NCBI RefSeq assembly: GCF_021272345.1 | Contig: NZ_JAJSDQ010000001.1 | Coordinates: 806,001 to 870,000 of the forward strand | Length of the DNA stretch: 64,000 bases | From: Ornithinimicrobium sediminis | GTDB lineage: Bacteria > Actinomycetota > Actinomycetes > Actinomycetales > Dermatophilaceae | Direction of reading: 5' to 3' | Part shown: positions 15,801 through 23,632 of the stretch, piece by piece | Layout: each line of letters starts with the position of its first letter | How positions within the stretch are numbered: the first letter of the stretch is position 1 | Position numbers and translations under genes: made by a program | Notes under the pieces: model-generated | Seen by the model: the letters and a program-made list of their open reading frames with translations, nothing else | Databases searched by the model: none | Told to the model about the DNA's origin: nothing

Positions 15801-16778
15801 CAGGACCTCGGCCGCACGCTGGTGTCGGTCGACACCACCGCCCCGACCGTGGACCGCCTGGGCGGCAGCGACCGGTACGAGACCGCAGCCCTCATCGCCG
15901 CGGAGTACCCCGAGGGCGTCGACACGGTCTACGTGGCCAGCGGCACGAGCTTCGCCGACGCGCTGTCGGCCGCGGCACCCGCCGCAGCCGGCCGGGTGCC
16001 GAGCACGCTGCCGGCCGCCGACGGGTCGCCCGCGCCGGTGCTGCTGACCCGGCCGGCCTCCCTGCCGGCTGCGACCGTCGCGGCACTGGACGCCCTCGAG
16101 CCGAGCCGCATCGTGCTGCTGGGCGGTGAGCTGGCCGTCGGCGAGGGCGTCGAGACGGCCCTGGAGTCCTGGGGCGAGGTGGTGCGGGTCGGGGGCAGCA
16201 ACCGCTACGGCACCTCGGCGCTGATGGCCCTGCTCTACCCCGCCGGCGTCGACCGGGTGTATGTAGCCAGCGGTGCCGACGCCTCCTTCGCCGACGCCCT
16301 CGCCGGCGGGGCGCTCGCCGGACACCTCGACGCCCCGGTGCTGCTCACCCGGCCGGACCGGGTCCTGGGCTCGACCCAGGCGGCGCTGACCTACCTGGAT
16401 GCCGACGAGGTGGTCGTCATCGGCGGCGAGTCCGCGGTCAGCGAGGACGTCTTCACCGCGCTCGGCGCCGACGAGCGCCTATCCGGCGACAACCGCTACC
16501 TGACCGCCGTCGCGGTCTCCGAGCAGTTCCCGGCCGACGCGCCGGCGACCTACGTCGCCTCCGGGGCCGACTGGCCGGACGCCCTCTCGGGGTCCGCCCT
16601 CGCCGGCCACCGGGGAGGCCCGATGACGCTCACCCGGCCGCACGCCCTGCCTGCGGCGGTGCTGGCCGAGCTGGACCGGCTCTCACCCGGCGACGTCGCC
16701 GTCCTCGGCGGCCTGACCGCGGTGGGCCTGGGGGTCGAGACCCGGCTGAACCTCGGCTACCAGGACTGGGTCGACTGA
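12855..16778 (+). CDS. secreted subtilisin-like (S8) protease with PA domain and three cell-wall-binding repeats
   Basis: A 1307-residue exported protein. GTG 12855 follows AAGGGA. Signal peptide: residues 1-34 (RRRTVRLSALAS..., cleavage near AAAQ). An inhibitor I9-type propeptide follows (GYIVQLEEPSLATY to about residue 150). The S8 triad is Asp190 (VVDSGIWPE), His255 (GHGSHTAGT) and Ser590 (GTSMSTPHVAG). A PA insert occupies about 430-530 (KVVVCDRGSTARTDKS). After the catalytic domain come an Fn3-like domain (VTRTVTNVADTEQTY) and a pre-peptidase-like domain. At about 1000-1300 there are three PF04122-type cell-wall-binding repeats, each with a GGxxRYxTA-like start and a VLLTRP segment. It should degrade proteins at the cell surface, tethered to wall polymers. 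Confidence 0.93.
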   Translation: MRHHPRRRTVRLSALASTAALVVPLAMLPTAAAQDGESEDPTLAGETRGYIVQLEEPSLATYDGGVRGIPGTRPDAGEKLDTTAAPAERYESYLVAEQDAVLESVGLSEDDVSLRYSTVFNGFAVELDGAQAAALRKAPGVLNVWEDEVRTTDTVSTPDYLGMTGADGVWQTRFGGQDDAGAGMVVGVVDSGIWPESPSFAEMDGASVPETWQGVCQAGTEEPVTCNNKLIGARYYPHPDVLSFEFLSPRDYDGHGSHTAGTAAGNAGVEMSVNDIDLGVGSGMAPAAHVAAYKAMWANGEGSATGFTSALVAAVDDAVADGVDVINYSVSGSTAFVVSPDQIAFLDAATAGVFVATSAGNTGDTVGAGSVAHNSPWTTTVAASTHDRNVNKTLTLGDDTVLDGVGVGPGVGPADLVYAGDIPAPGASARQARECHLDINPSAPGDQLAIDAGEAEGKVVVCDRGSTARTDKSAAVALAGGVGMVHANVLPVESLTADFHSVPTIHVSSAVGDVVRDYVASADSPTAEISGPLGGAVIAPEMAGFSSYGPALAGDGDLLKPDLTAPGVDVVAAVSPADGGELFNSLSGTSMSTPHVAGLAALMLQDNPGWGPMAVKSAMMTTASTDNSADEPIRRAGAEATPLDYGSGEVAPGQAYEPGLVYDSSLADWEAYACALGQYQLVGGPCPDTATDPSDLNYPSISVGALTGSQSVTRTVTNVADTEQTYTATVEDPPGVEVRVVPDELTLAPGASETFTVHLDVVDAPLDAYTFGALTWTAGDTSVRSPVAVRPTGVSAEDELRVVGVDGVLPYEVVPGFTGTLETDVDGLVASTVQSPTVSPLPDDGEVRLDAVVALSVPPGTTTLRFATFATEVEAQDVDLYLFDPDLANVDLSADEGSDEELTVHDPAPGTWRVGIDLFSGESDVAVPVHGFRLADTDAGNLNVTPGKADVTVGAPTELTAQWSGLASERRYLGAVNYSAGTQDLGRTLVSVDTTAPTVDRLGGSDRYETAALIAAEYPEGVDTVYVASGTSFADALSAAAPAAAGRVPSTLPAADGSPAPVLLTRPASLPAATVAALDALEPSRIVLLGGELAVGEGVETALESWGEVVRVGGSNRYGTSALMALLYPAGVDRVYVASGADASFADALAGGALAGHLDAPVLLTRPDRVLGSTQAALTYLDADEVVVIGGESAVSEDVFTALGADERLSGDNRYLTAVAVSEQFPADAPATYVASGADWPDALSGSALAGHRGGPMTLTRPHALPAAVLAELDRLSPGDVAVLGGLTAVGLGVETRLNLGYQDWVD

Positions 16779-16798
16779 CAGACGCGGGGGTCGTGCGC

Positions 16799-17824
16799 TC
16801 AGGGCGCCGACTCGGCGAGCAGGGCGAACGAGACCAGCCAGTGCGTGGCCATGAAGCCACCGCGGGTGATCTGCGGCAGCACGGACGCGACCTGGCGCCG
16901 CGCGGCCTCCTCGAGCACCGCCGCGCGCTTGGGGGGCAGCGCCCGGCCGACCGCGCGCAGCTGCCAGGCACGGGAGAGCGCCAGGCCGTGCAGGTGCACG
17001 AGCTGCCCGTCGGTGCCGTCGTGGACGGTCGGCACATCGAGAAGCGTCCGGTGCCGGCCCTGGCCGAGGCCGGGGAGGAACCGCTCGAGCCAGACGCCGA
17101 GCTCGTCGAAGTCAAGCACCCGTGACATCAGCTCGGCCTCGCTCAGCGCCGGTGACAGGAAGTCCGTGCCGCTGGGCTCCCACCGGGTCGGGTAGTCCTC
17201 GTCGTCGCCGAACCACTCCGTGGCCCGCCGCTCCAGCGCCCGCACGACGTCGGGGCGGTCCAGGCGACGGTATGCCGTGAGCAGCAGCGAGAACGCGAAG
17301 GCGTCGTTCTGGTGCTTGCCGTGCCGCACCGGGTAGGCCTGGCGGGGCAGCCAGCCGAGCACGTGGTCGGCGACCACGTCGCACAGCGGCTCCACCGCCG
17401 CCCACCAGACGTCGGCACCCTCGAGGGTGCTGTGCCGCAGCAGGGCCCCGAGCTGTGCCGCCCACGCCCAGCCGTAGGGCCGCTCGAAGGCCGGCCTGGC
17501 CCGCAGGTAGGCCGCCTCCGTGGCGAGGTGACCCGGCGTCAGCCGCTCCTGCACGAGCACCCGCGACGGCTCGAGCCCGCCCGCCTGCGCCAGCTCCCCG
17601 GCATACGACTCCATGAGCGTGAGCAGGCTCCAGGTCATGTGCACACAGGAGTGCCAGTCGAGCGACCCGTGGAAGGCAGGGTGGAGACGCTGGGGCGTGA
17701 TGTCGGTGTCCGCCGGCCCCGTCGCCAGGTGCCCGGAGGAGTAGGGGTAGGGCGTGCGGACGACCTCGCGCGCGATCGCGGCCCAGTCGGCGGCGTGCCG
17801 GCGGACCAGGGGTGAGGGGCTCAT
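16799..17824 (-). CDS. DUF2891 family protein
   Basis: A 341-residue soluble protein. The diagnostic segments of DUF2891 are clear: HPAFHGSLDWHSCVHMTWSL (about 48-67), RPYGWAWAAQLGALL, EPSGTDFLSPALSEAELMSR, and LVHLHGLALSRAWQLR. Length fits the family. The alternating helices and the conserved DWHS, HGKHQND and FLSP clusters suggest an alpha/alpha-barrel hydrolase-like fold, but no activity is established. GGAAGGGGGC precedes the ATG. Only 22 nt separate its start from the divergent thioesterase-like gene. Confidence 0.9.
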   Translation of the reverse strand: MSPSPLVRRHAADWAAIAREVVRTPYPYSSGHLATGPADTDITPQRLHPAFHGSLDWHSCVHMTWSLLTLMESYAGELAQAGGLEPSRVLVQERLTPGHLATEAAYLRARPAFERPYGWAWAAQLGALLRHSTLEGADVWWAAVEPLCDVVADHVLGWLPRQAYPVRHGKHQNDAFAFSLLLTAYRRLDRPDVVRALERRATEWFGDDEDYPTRWEPSGTDFLSPALSEAELMSRVLDFDELGVWLERFLPGLGQGRHRTLLDVPTVHDGTDGQLVHLHGLALSRAWQLRAVGRALPPKRAAVLEEAARRQVASVLPQITRGGFMATHWLVSFALLAESAP

Positions 17825-17846
17825 GCCCCCTTCCTACACTGGCCGC

Positions 17847-18641
17847 GTGACCCTGCCGACCGACTCCGACCACTACTACCTCGCGCTCGGCGAGCACCGC
17901 TACCGGCCCACGATCCACGTGCAGGGCGCGTGGTCGGACCGCGAGCAGCACATGGCGCCCGTCTCCGGGCTGCTCACCCACGCGATCGAGCGGCACGAGC
18001 CCCGCGACGACCTGCAGCTGGGCAGGATCACCTTCGACATCCTCGGGATGATCCCGGCGGAGGAGTCCACGGTGCGCACGCGCACGCTGCGCCCCGGGCG
18101 CACGATCGAGCTCATCGAGGCGACGCTCAGCGTCGGTGACCGCGACGTGGTGCGGGCGAGCGCCTGGCGGCTCAGCCGGCAGGACACCTCCGCGGTGGCG
18201 GCGACCGAGGACCCCCCGCTGCCGTCGCCCGAGGAGACGACGCCGTGGGAGGGCATGCGGATCTGGGCCGGCGGCTACATCGCCTCGGTGGAGTTCCGGG
18301 CTGCCGACGACGCCCGCGCGGGCCGGGGGCGGGCCTGGCTGCGCAGCCCCTACGGCCTCGTCGACGGCGAGGAGAGCACCGACCTGGCGCGCTACGTGGG
18401 CCTCGTCGACACGGCCAACGGCATCGGGGTCCGCCGGCCGCCGACGGAGTGGATGTTCCCGAACACCGACCTGACCATCCACCTGCACCGCGCTCCCCGC
18501 CTGCCGTGGGTGGGGATGGACGGCCGGGTCTCCTGGGGCGCGACCGGGCTCGGTGTCACCTCCACCGTGCTGCACGACAGCGAGGGGCCGGTGGGCTATG
18601 CCCACCAGGTCCTGACCGTCCGCCCCCAGCCCGGACGGTGA
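17847..18641 (+). CDS. thioesterase-like (hotdog-fold) protein
   Basis: A 264-residue protein that looks like a double hotdog acyl-CoA thioesterase: N-terminal half WSDREQHMAPVSGLLTHAIE then LQLGRITFDILGMIPAEE and TIELIEATLSVGDRDVVRAS; C-terminal half ends with GLGVTSTVLHDSEGPVGYAHQVLTVRP. It probably hydrolyses an acyl-CoA; the chain preference is unknown. GTG 17847 is chosen because TACACT sits exactly 6 nt upstream (leaderless), and the longer frame would run into the divergent gene. Confidence 0.8.
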   Translation: MTLPTDSDHYYLALGEHRYRPTIHVQGAWSDREQHMAPVSGLLTHAIERHEPRDDLQLGRITFDILGMIPAEESTVRTRTLRPGRTIELIEATLSVGDRDVVRASAWRLSRQDTSAVAATEDPPLPSPEETTPWEGMRIWAGGYIASVEFRAADDARAGRGRAWLRSPYGLVDGEESTDLARYVGLVDTANGIGVRRPPTEWMFPNTDLTIHLHRAPRLPWVGMDGRVSWGATGLGVTSTVLHDSEGPVGYAHQVLTVRPQPGR

Positions 18642-18702
18642 GCCTGCGGCAGACGCCGCAGGTCAACAACCGGGGGGCTACCTCGTTTCCGGCCGCTCGT
18701 CC

Positions 18703-19437
18703 TCAGCCGGGTCGATGGCCCGCGACCAGGGTCGCGGCGAGGTCGCGCAGGCGGGTGTTGGTGTCGCGGGCCTGACGGACCAGCAGCGAGAAGGCCTCGT
18801 CGGCCGACACCTGCTGCTGAGCCATGATCAGGCCCTTGGCCTGGCCGATGACGTCGCGGCTGTCGAGCGCGGTGCGCAGCTGGCTCTCGCGCTCGGCGCT
18901 GCCGACGCCGACGGAGGCGTGGACGGCCAGGATGAGCCCGACCCGTGCGGAGTCGGCCCCGAACGCGTGCGGTCGCATGGCGTAGGTGTTGATGGCGCCG
19001 ATGCGGTCGTCCTCCTCGTCCAGCCGCGGCAGGCTGAGCTGCAGCGACAGCATGCTGCCGATGCCGAGGGCGCGGGCCCGGCGGGAGAACTCCGGCCACG
19101 TCCGGTCGGTCTCGGTGTCGTCCAGGCGGGCGATCTTGTCCTGCCAGGCGGCCTGGATGCACGGGCCCTCTCCGCACTGCACCTGAGCGGCGTCGGCGAG
19201 GTCCGGCAGCGAGCCGGCACTGGCCAGGGTGTCGATGCCGACCCCGCGCCTGGCGAGGGAGACACTCGCCTCCTCGACGCCGGGGATGAGGGCCACCGCG
19301 GCGTCGGCGACCACCCGGGCCGACGCCATGAGGTCGGCCGCCTCCGACAGCGCCTCGGCGACCTCGACCATGGCCATGGTCAGATCGGTCACGGCCAGGG
19401 TCGGCGCTTCGCTCCCCAGCTGGGTCTGCGTGTCCAT
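18703..19437 (-). CDS. GAF-ANTAR antiterminator regulator
   Basis: A 244-residue protein: a GAF sensory domain (about residues 25-165, with the VQCGEGPCIQAAW segment common to this group) followed by a C-terminal ANTAR RNA-binding domain (about 175-240: ALDSRDVIGQAKGLIMAQQQ then ADEAFSLLVRQARDTNTRLRDLA). ANTAR proteins bind paired hairpins in mRNA leaders and prevent termination. The signal sensed by the GAF domain is unknown. The start at ATG 19437 gives the normal family length. It is divergent from the lipoprotein gene. Confidence 0.92.
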   Translation of the reverse strand: MDTQTQLGSEAPTLAVTDLTMAMVEVAEALSEAADLMASARVVADAAVALIPGVEEASVSLARRGVGIDTLASAGSLPDLADAAQVQCGEGPCIQAAWQDKIARLDDTETDRTWPEFSRRARALGIGSMLSLQLSLPRLDEEDDRIGAINTYAMRPHAFGADSARVGLILAVHASVGVGSAERESQLRTALDSRDVIGQAKGLIMAQQQVSADEAFSLLVRQARDTNTRLRDLAATLVAGHRPG

Positions 19438-19525
19438 ACCAACAGTGTGACACCAGTGCGCAGCGGCCCTGTGGAACGGCCGCCCGGCTCGGGCCGTCCT
19501 AGACTCACCCGACGGAAGGTGTGCC

Positions 19526-20071
19526 ATGCCCGCTGCACGACTGATCACCGCACTGGCCCTCGCGGCCGGCCTGATGCTGGGCGGGTGCGGGTCGGCCGAG
19601 CAGACCCCCGGCTCCGCCGTCGACGAGACGACGACACCGGCCGGCACCAGCGACAGCAGCGACAGCAGCGACAGCAGCGACAGCGAGGAGACCACGGTGA
19701 CCACCCCGGGCGACGAGTCGCCGACGACCCTGCCGGTCGGACCCGAGGCCGGCAGTCTGCCCCTCGGCCCCGTGCCCGAGCAGGTGGTGGCCCGTCCTGC
19801 CGTCCAGGCAGCCATCGCCGACATGGCCGAACGCGCGGACGTCACGGTCGACGAGGTCACCGTGGCGGGCTACGCCGACGTGACCTGGCCCGACGGCGCC
19901 ATCGGCTGCCCGCAACCCGGCATGATGTACACGCAGGCTCTCGTCCCGGGCCACCAGCTGGTGCTCCAGGTCGGCGACACCCTCGCGAGCTACCACGCCG
20001 CCGAGGGCAAGGACTTCGCCTACTGCGCCAGCCCGCAGCCCCCGCTCCCGGGGGACAGCGGCACCCGCTGA
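19526..20071 (+). CDS. lipoprotein with Ser-Asp linker
   Basis: A 181-residue protein. A signal peptide ends in the lipobox LGGC (Cys22), so it should be anchored to the outer face of the membrane. A low-complexity Thr/Ser/Asp linker (residues 35-70) includes four copies of SDS. The C-terminal domain has VTWPDGAIGCPQPGMMYTQA and two Cys (IGC and YC) that may form a disulfide. Small exported domains with this WPDGxLGCPxPG pattern are common, but no function is assigned. TAGACT near 19500 is a candidate -10. Confidence 0.78.
   Translation: MPAARLITALALAAGLMLGGCGSAEQTPGSAVDETTTPAGTSDSSDSSDSSDSEETTVTTPGDESPTTLPVGPEAGSLPLGPVPEQVVARPAVQAAIADMAERADVTVDEVTVAGYADVTWPDGAIGCPQPGMMYTQALVPGHQLVLQVGDTLASYHAAEGKDFAYCASPQPPLPGDSGTR
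19649..19684 (+). repeat. four tandem 9-bp units in the lipoprotein linker
   Basis: AGCGACAGC is repeated four times exactly and in frame, encoding Ser-Asp-Ser units. Such identical units can change copy number by slippage without breaking the frame, altering linker length. Confidence 0.85.
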
Positions 20072-20253
20072 CCCGAGCCGTCCGAGGCACCGGACCAGCA
20101 CACGCCCTGACAGCACCGGGCCGGCGCAGGCCCAGAGCACCGGCCCGCCACAACCTCGACCGCACACACCGCGGCCACCTGCACCGCGACCGTCCGACAC
20201 CCCGTTCGGTTTGCCGATGGGCCGACCACGGTCTACGTTGTGACTCAACACAC

Positions 20254-20273
20254 AAATGTATGCGCATACATTT
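20254..20273. promoter_or_regulatory. perfect 20-bp palindromic operator (LacI type)
   Basis: AAATGTATGCGCATACATTT is a perfect palindrome with the central CG expected of LacI-family operators. It lies 27 bp before the LacI start, just after a TTGTGA -35-like hexamer (20238-20243), so binding would block the promoter of the whole six-gene operon. It is notably AT-rich for this genome. Confidence 0.85.
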
Positions 20274-20300
20274 TGGTCGACGACGATCGGACGTGAAGCG

Positions 20301-21353
20301 ATGGCGCCGGAGCCAGGCACCCGCAGCCCGCGGGCGACGGTCTACACCGTGGCCGAGCGGGCCGGCGTCTCGGTCGCCACGGTCTCCCGGGTGCTGCAGG
20401 AGCCGCACCGCGTCAAGGAGGCCACCCGCGCCCGGGTGCTGGTCGCGATCGACGAGCTGGACTACGTGCCGCACGGGGCAGCCCGCTCCCTCGCCTACCA
20501 CCGCCACGAGGCCCACGGGCTCGTGCTGCCCGAGCTCAGCGGGCCCTACTACTCCGAGCTCCTCATGGGCTACGAGTCGGTGGCCGCCGCTGCCGGCTAC
20601 AGCGTCGTGCTGCTCCTCAGCGAGGGCAAGGACGACGTCGGTGCCGCGCTGCGCCGGCTCGCCGGCAAGGTGGACGGCATCGTCATCATGGGGGCCGCCG
20701 ACGTGCCCGAACGCACTCTCACGGCGCTGCGCGCGAGGGTGCCCGTCCTCGGGCTGACCCGCAACGACCGCGCAGACCTCGAGTCCTTCGCGACGGAGAA
20801 CCGGTCCAGCGCCGAGGAGCTCACCCGCCACCTGCTCGACCACGGCCGCCGTCGCCTGGTCTTCGTCGGCAGCCCCGACCTCGCGATCGACGTCCGCGAA
20901 CGCTACGAGGGCTTCGTCGCGGCGCACGACGGTCGCCCGGTCGCGCCTCCGCTGCCGGCCGACCTCCGGGAGACCGAGGGCGGCCGGGTCGCCGACCTCG
21001 TGCTCTCCGGCGAGGTCGAGGCCGATGCGCTCATGTGCGCCAACGACGAGCTCGCCCTGGCGGTCATGGACCGCCTCGTCGACCGCGGCCTCGACGTGCC
21101 CAGCGACATCGCCGTGGTCGGCTGGGACGACGTGATGACAGCACGCTACGTGCGTCCCGGGCTGACCACCGTCGCCCAGCCCGTGCGCGACCTGGGCGCC
21201 CGCGCAGCGGCCCGGATGCACGACCTCATCGTCGGCAGCACCGGCGACCCCGACCAGCACACCCTGCCCACCACCGTGGTGATCCGCCAGTCCTGCGGGT
21301 GTCCCCCAGCGGGCACGGAAGCGCAGCACACCGCAGCTGACACGAAGGAGTAA
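20301..21353 (+). CDS. LacI family repressor of the glucan operon
   Basis: A 350-residue protein. The LacI helix-turn-helix is near residues 11-32 (TVYTVAERAGVSVATVSRVL), followed by the hinge RARVLVAIDELDYVPHGAARSLA, and a periplasmic-binding-like sugar domain (HGLVLPELSGPYYSELLMGYE to ADALMCANDELALAVMDRL and IAVVGWDDVMTARYVRPGLT). The C-terminal end has CGCP, common in the actinobacterial group. ATG 20301 is chosen because the upstream in-frame ATG lies within the palindromic operator. It is followed after 3 nt by the sugar-binding protein gene and so is first in its own operon, most likely autoregulated and induced by an imported oligosaccharide. Confidence 0.92.
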   Translation: MAPEPGTRSPRATVYTVAERAGVSVATVSRVLQEPHRVKEATRARVLVAIDELDYVPHGAARSLAYHRHEAHGLVLPELSGPYYSELLMGYESVAAAAGYSVVLLLSEGKDDVGAALRRLAGKVDGIVIMGAADVPERTLTALRARVPVLGLTRNDRADLESFATENRSSAEELTRHLLDHGRRRLVFVGSPDLAIDVRERYEGFVAAHDGRPVAPPLPADLRETEGGRVADLVLSGEVEADALMCANDELALAVMDRLVDRGLDVPSDIAVVGWDDVMTARYVRPGLTTVAQPVRDLGARAAARMHDLIVGSTGDPDQHTLPTTVVIRQSCGCPPAGTEAQHTAADTKE

Positions 21354-21356
21354 GGC

Positions 21357-22637
21357 ATGAGAAGCACACGCATGATGTTGGCCCTGACCGCGGGGACCGC
21401 ACTGGTCCTCACCGGTTGCGGCCGGGACGACGGAGGGTCCGGCACCGACGCGGCCCCCGAGACGGGCGAGGAGATCTCGACGGAGGACGTCGCCGGCGAG
21501 ATCGACGTCTGGGCCATGGGCGCGGAGGGCGAGAAGCTCCCCGACCTCGCGGAGCAGTTCGAGGATGCCCACGACGGGGTCACGGTCAACGTGACCGCCA
21601 TCCCGTGGGACTCCGCGCACGACAAGTTCACGACCTCCATCACCGCCGGCACCACTCCCGACGTCGCGATGGTGGGCACCACCTGGATGGGTGAGTTCGC
21701 CGGGCTCGACGCCCTCGACCCGGCACCCGGGTCGATCGACTCCTCGGCGTTCTTCGAGGGAGCCCAGGAGACCGCGGTGGTCGACGGCACGGCATACGGC
21801 GTGCCCTGGTATGTCGAGACGCGCCTGGTCTACTACCGCACGGACATCGCCGAGGAGGCCGGCTACACCGAGGTCCCGACCGACTGGGAGGGCTTCAGGC
21901 AGATGGCGGCCGACATGCAGGAGAAGGGAGGCGCCGAGTGGGGCATCAGCCTCCAGCCCGGCGGGGTCGGCTCCTGGCAGACGGTGCTCCCCCTGGCCTG
22001 GACCAACGGCGCCGAGATCGCCGGCGAGGACGCCTACCAGTTCGACACGCCCGAGGTCGCCGAGGCGGTGGAGTACTACCAGAGCTTCTTCACCGACGGC
22101 ATCGCCAACCCCTCCCCGCCGGAGGGACAGACCGAGGCAGACTTCACCAGCGGTGACGTCCCCATGTTCATCTCCGGGCCGTGGATGCGCGGCATCGTCG
22201 AGGACATGGGCGGCGAGGGTTTCGCGGAGCAGTACGACGTCGCGCCGATCCCGGTGCCGGAGGGCGGCACGTCGTCCTCCTTCGTCGGCGGCTCCAACCT
22301 CGCGGTCTTCCAGCAGACCGACAACCGTGACACCGCCTGGGCGTTCGTCGAGTGGCTGACCGAGCCCGAGACCCAGGTCACCTGGTTCGAGGAGACCGCC
22401 AACCTCCCGTCCGTGCAGTCCGCGTGGGAGGACGACGCCCTCGCCTCCGACGAGAAGCTCACGGCCTTCGGCACCCAGCTCGAGACCGCTCAGGCCCCGC
22501 CGTCCTTCCCGACCTGGGAGGAGGTCGTGACCTCCTTCGACACCGAGATGGAGAAGGTGGCCAAGGCCGAGGCGGACCCGCAGGAGGCCCTCGACGCCGT
22601 GCAGGCGCAGGCCGAGTCCATCGGGACCGGACAGTAA
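21357..22637 (+). CDS. ABC transporter sugar-binding lipoprotein
   Basis: A 426-residue protein with AAGGAG before its ATG. The signal peptide ends at the lipobox LTGC (Cys20). The mature part is a carbohydrate-uptake solute-binding protein: IDVWAMGAEGEKLPDLAEQFE (opening strand/helix), VTVNVTAIPWDSAHDKFTTSI, PDVAMVGTTWMGEFAGLDAL, and AWAFVEWLTEPETQVTWF. It captures an oligosaccharide outside the membrane and hands it to the two permeases encoded next. The neighbouring glucanase and beta-glucosidase suggest a beta-glucan oligosaccharide. Confidence 0.92.
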   Translation: MRSTRMMLALTAGTALVLTGCGRDDGGSGTDAAPETGEEISTEDVAGEIDVWAMGAEGEKLPDLAEQFEDAHDGVTVNVTAIPWDSAHDKFTTSITAGTTPDVAMVGTTWMGEFAGLDALDPAPGSIDSSAFFEGAQETAVVDGTAYGVPWYVETRLVYYRTDIAEEAGYTEVPTDWEGFRQMAADMQEKGGAEWGISLQPGGVGSWQTVLPLAWTNGAEIAGEDAYQFDTPEVAEAVEYYQSFFTDGIANPSPPEGQTEADFTSGDVPMFISGPWMRGIVEDMGGEGFAEQYDVAPIPVPEGGTSSSFVGGSNLAVFQQTDNRDTAWAFVEWLTEPETQVTWFEETANLPSVQSAWEDDALASDEKLTAFGTQLETAQAPPSFPTWEEVVTSFDTEMEKVAKAEADPQEALDAVQAQAESIGTGQ

Positions 22638-22639
22638 CC

Positions 22640-23632
22640 ATGGCCTCCGCCACCACCACCCCCCGGCGTCGGTCCACCGACCGCCGCCGGGGGGAGACGG
22701 GCGACCCGGAGCAGAAGGGACGCGGGCTGCGCCGGGGTGGGAAGAGCCACACCGTCGGCCGCCGTCGGGAGGAGCGTGCCGCCTGGATCCTGGCGCTGCC
22801 CTTCCTGGTGCTCTTCCTGACCTTCACGGCCTGGCCGGTCATCCAGTCCACCTTCATGAGCCTGACCGACACGCAGGCGCGCGACCTGCGCACCCCCTTC
22901 GCGGTCGACTTCGTCGGGCTGGACAACTTCTCCCAGGCACTGGCCGACCCGATCTTCAGGCAGGCCGCCTTCAACACCGCATACTTCGTCCTGGTCGGGG
23001 TGCCGCTCACCCTGACGATGGCGCTGGCCGCGGCCCTCGCGCTCGACAAGGGGATCGGCAAGTTCCGCTCCTTCTTCCGCCTCGGCTTCTACACCCCGGT
23101 CGTCACCTCGATCGTCGCGGTCGCCGTCGTCTGGCGCTTCCTGCTGCACCCCGACGCGGGCCTGGTGAACACCGTCATCGGCTGGGTGGGCGTCGACGGC
23201 CCCAACTGGCTCGGGTCGACCACCTGGGCGATGCCCTCGCTGATCGCGATGGCCTCCTGGCGCAACTTCGGCACCGCCATGATCATCTTCCTGGCCGGGC
23301 TGCAGTCCGTGCCCTGGTCGCTGCACGAGGCGGCCGCCATCGACGGCGCCAACGCGGTGCAGCGCTTCCGGCACATCACGCTGCCGCTGCTCAAGCCCAC
23401 CATCCTCTTCGTGTCGGTCACCACCGCCATCGGCTACCTGCAGTTCTTCGAGGAGCCCTTCGTGATGACCGACGGCGGCCCGCTCAACAGCACGATCTCG
23501 GCGTCGATGTACACGTTCCAGCAGTTCAGCTTCGGCAACTACGGGTATGCCGCCGCGCTGAGCTACCTGATCTTCGTCGTGATCGTCATCGTGACCGCGA
23601 TCCAGTTCCGCGTGCTGAGGGAGAGGGACTGA
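22640..23632 (+). CDS. ABC sugar permease 1 (MalF type)
   Basis: A 330-residue protein with a long basic cytoplasmic N-terminus (residues 1-48) followed by six membrane helices. The EAA loop that docks the ATPase is EAAAIDGANAVQRFRHITLP at about residues 233-252. It starts 2 nt after the binding-protein stop and ends in a 1-nt overlap (TGATG) with the second permease. No ATPase gene is in the operon; a shared MsiK-like ATPase encoded elsewhere, as in many actinobacteria, is the likely energiser. Confidence 0.92.
   Translation: MASATTTPRRRSTDRRRGETGDPEQKGRGLRRGGKSHTVGRRREERAAWILALPFLVLFLTFTAWPVIQSTFMSLTDTQARDLRTPFAVDFVGLDNFSQALADPIFRQAAFNTAYFVLVGVPLTLTMALAAALALDKGIGKFRSFFRLGFYTPVVTSIVAVAVVWRFLLHPDAGLVNTVIGWVGVDGPNWLGSTTWAMPSLIAMASWRNFGTAMIIFLAGLQSVPWSLHEAAAIDGANAVQRFRHITLPLLKPTILFVSVTTAIGYLQFFEEPFVMTDGGPLNSTISASMYTFQQFSFGNYGYAAALSYLIFVVIVIVTAIQFRVLRERD

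Noticed and set aside
20256-20300. Earlier ATG start for the LacI regulator
   Set aside because: This ATG lies inside the perfect palindromic operator; the later ATG 20301 gives the normal distance to the helix-turn-helix.
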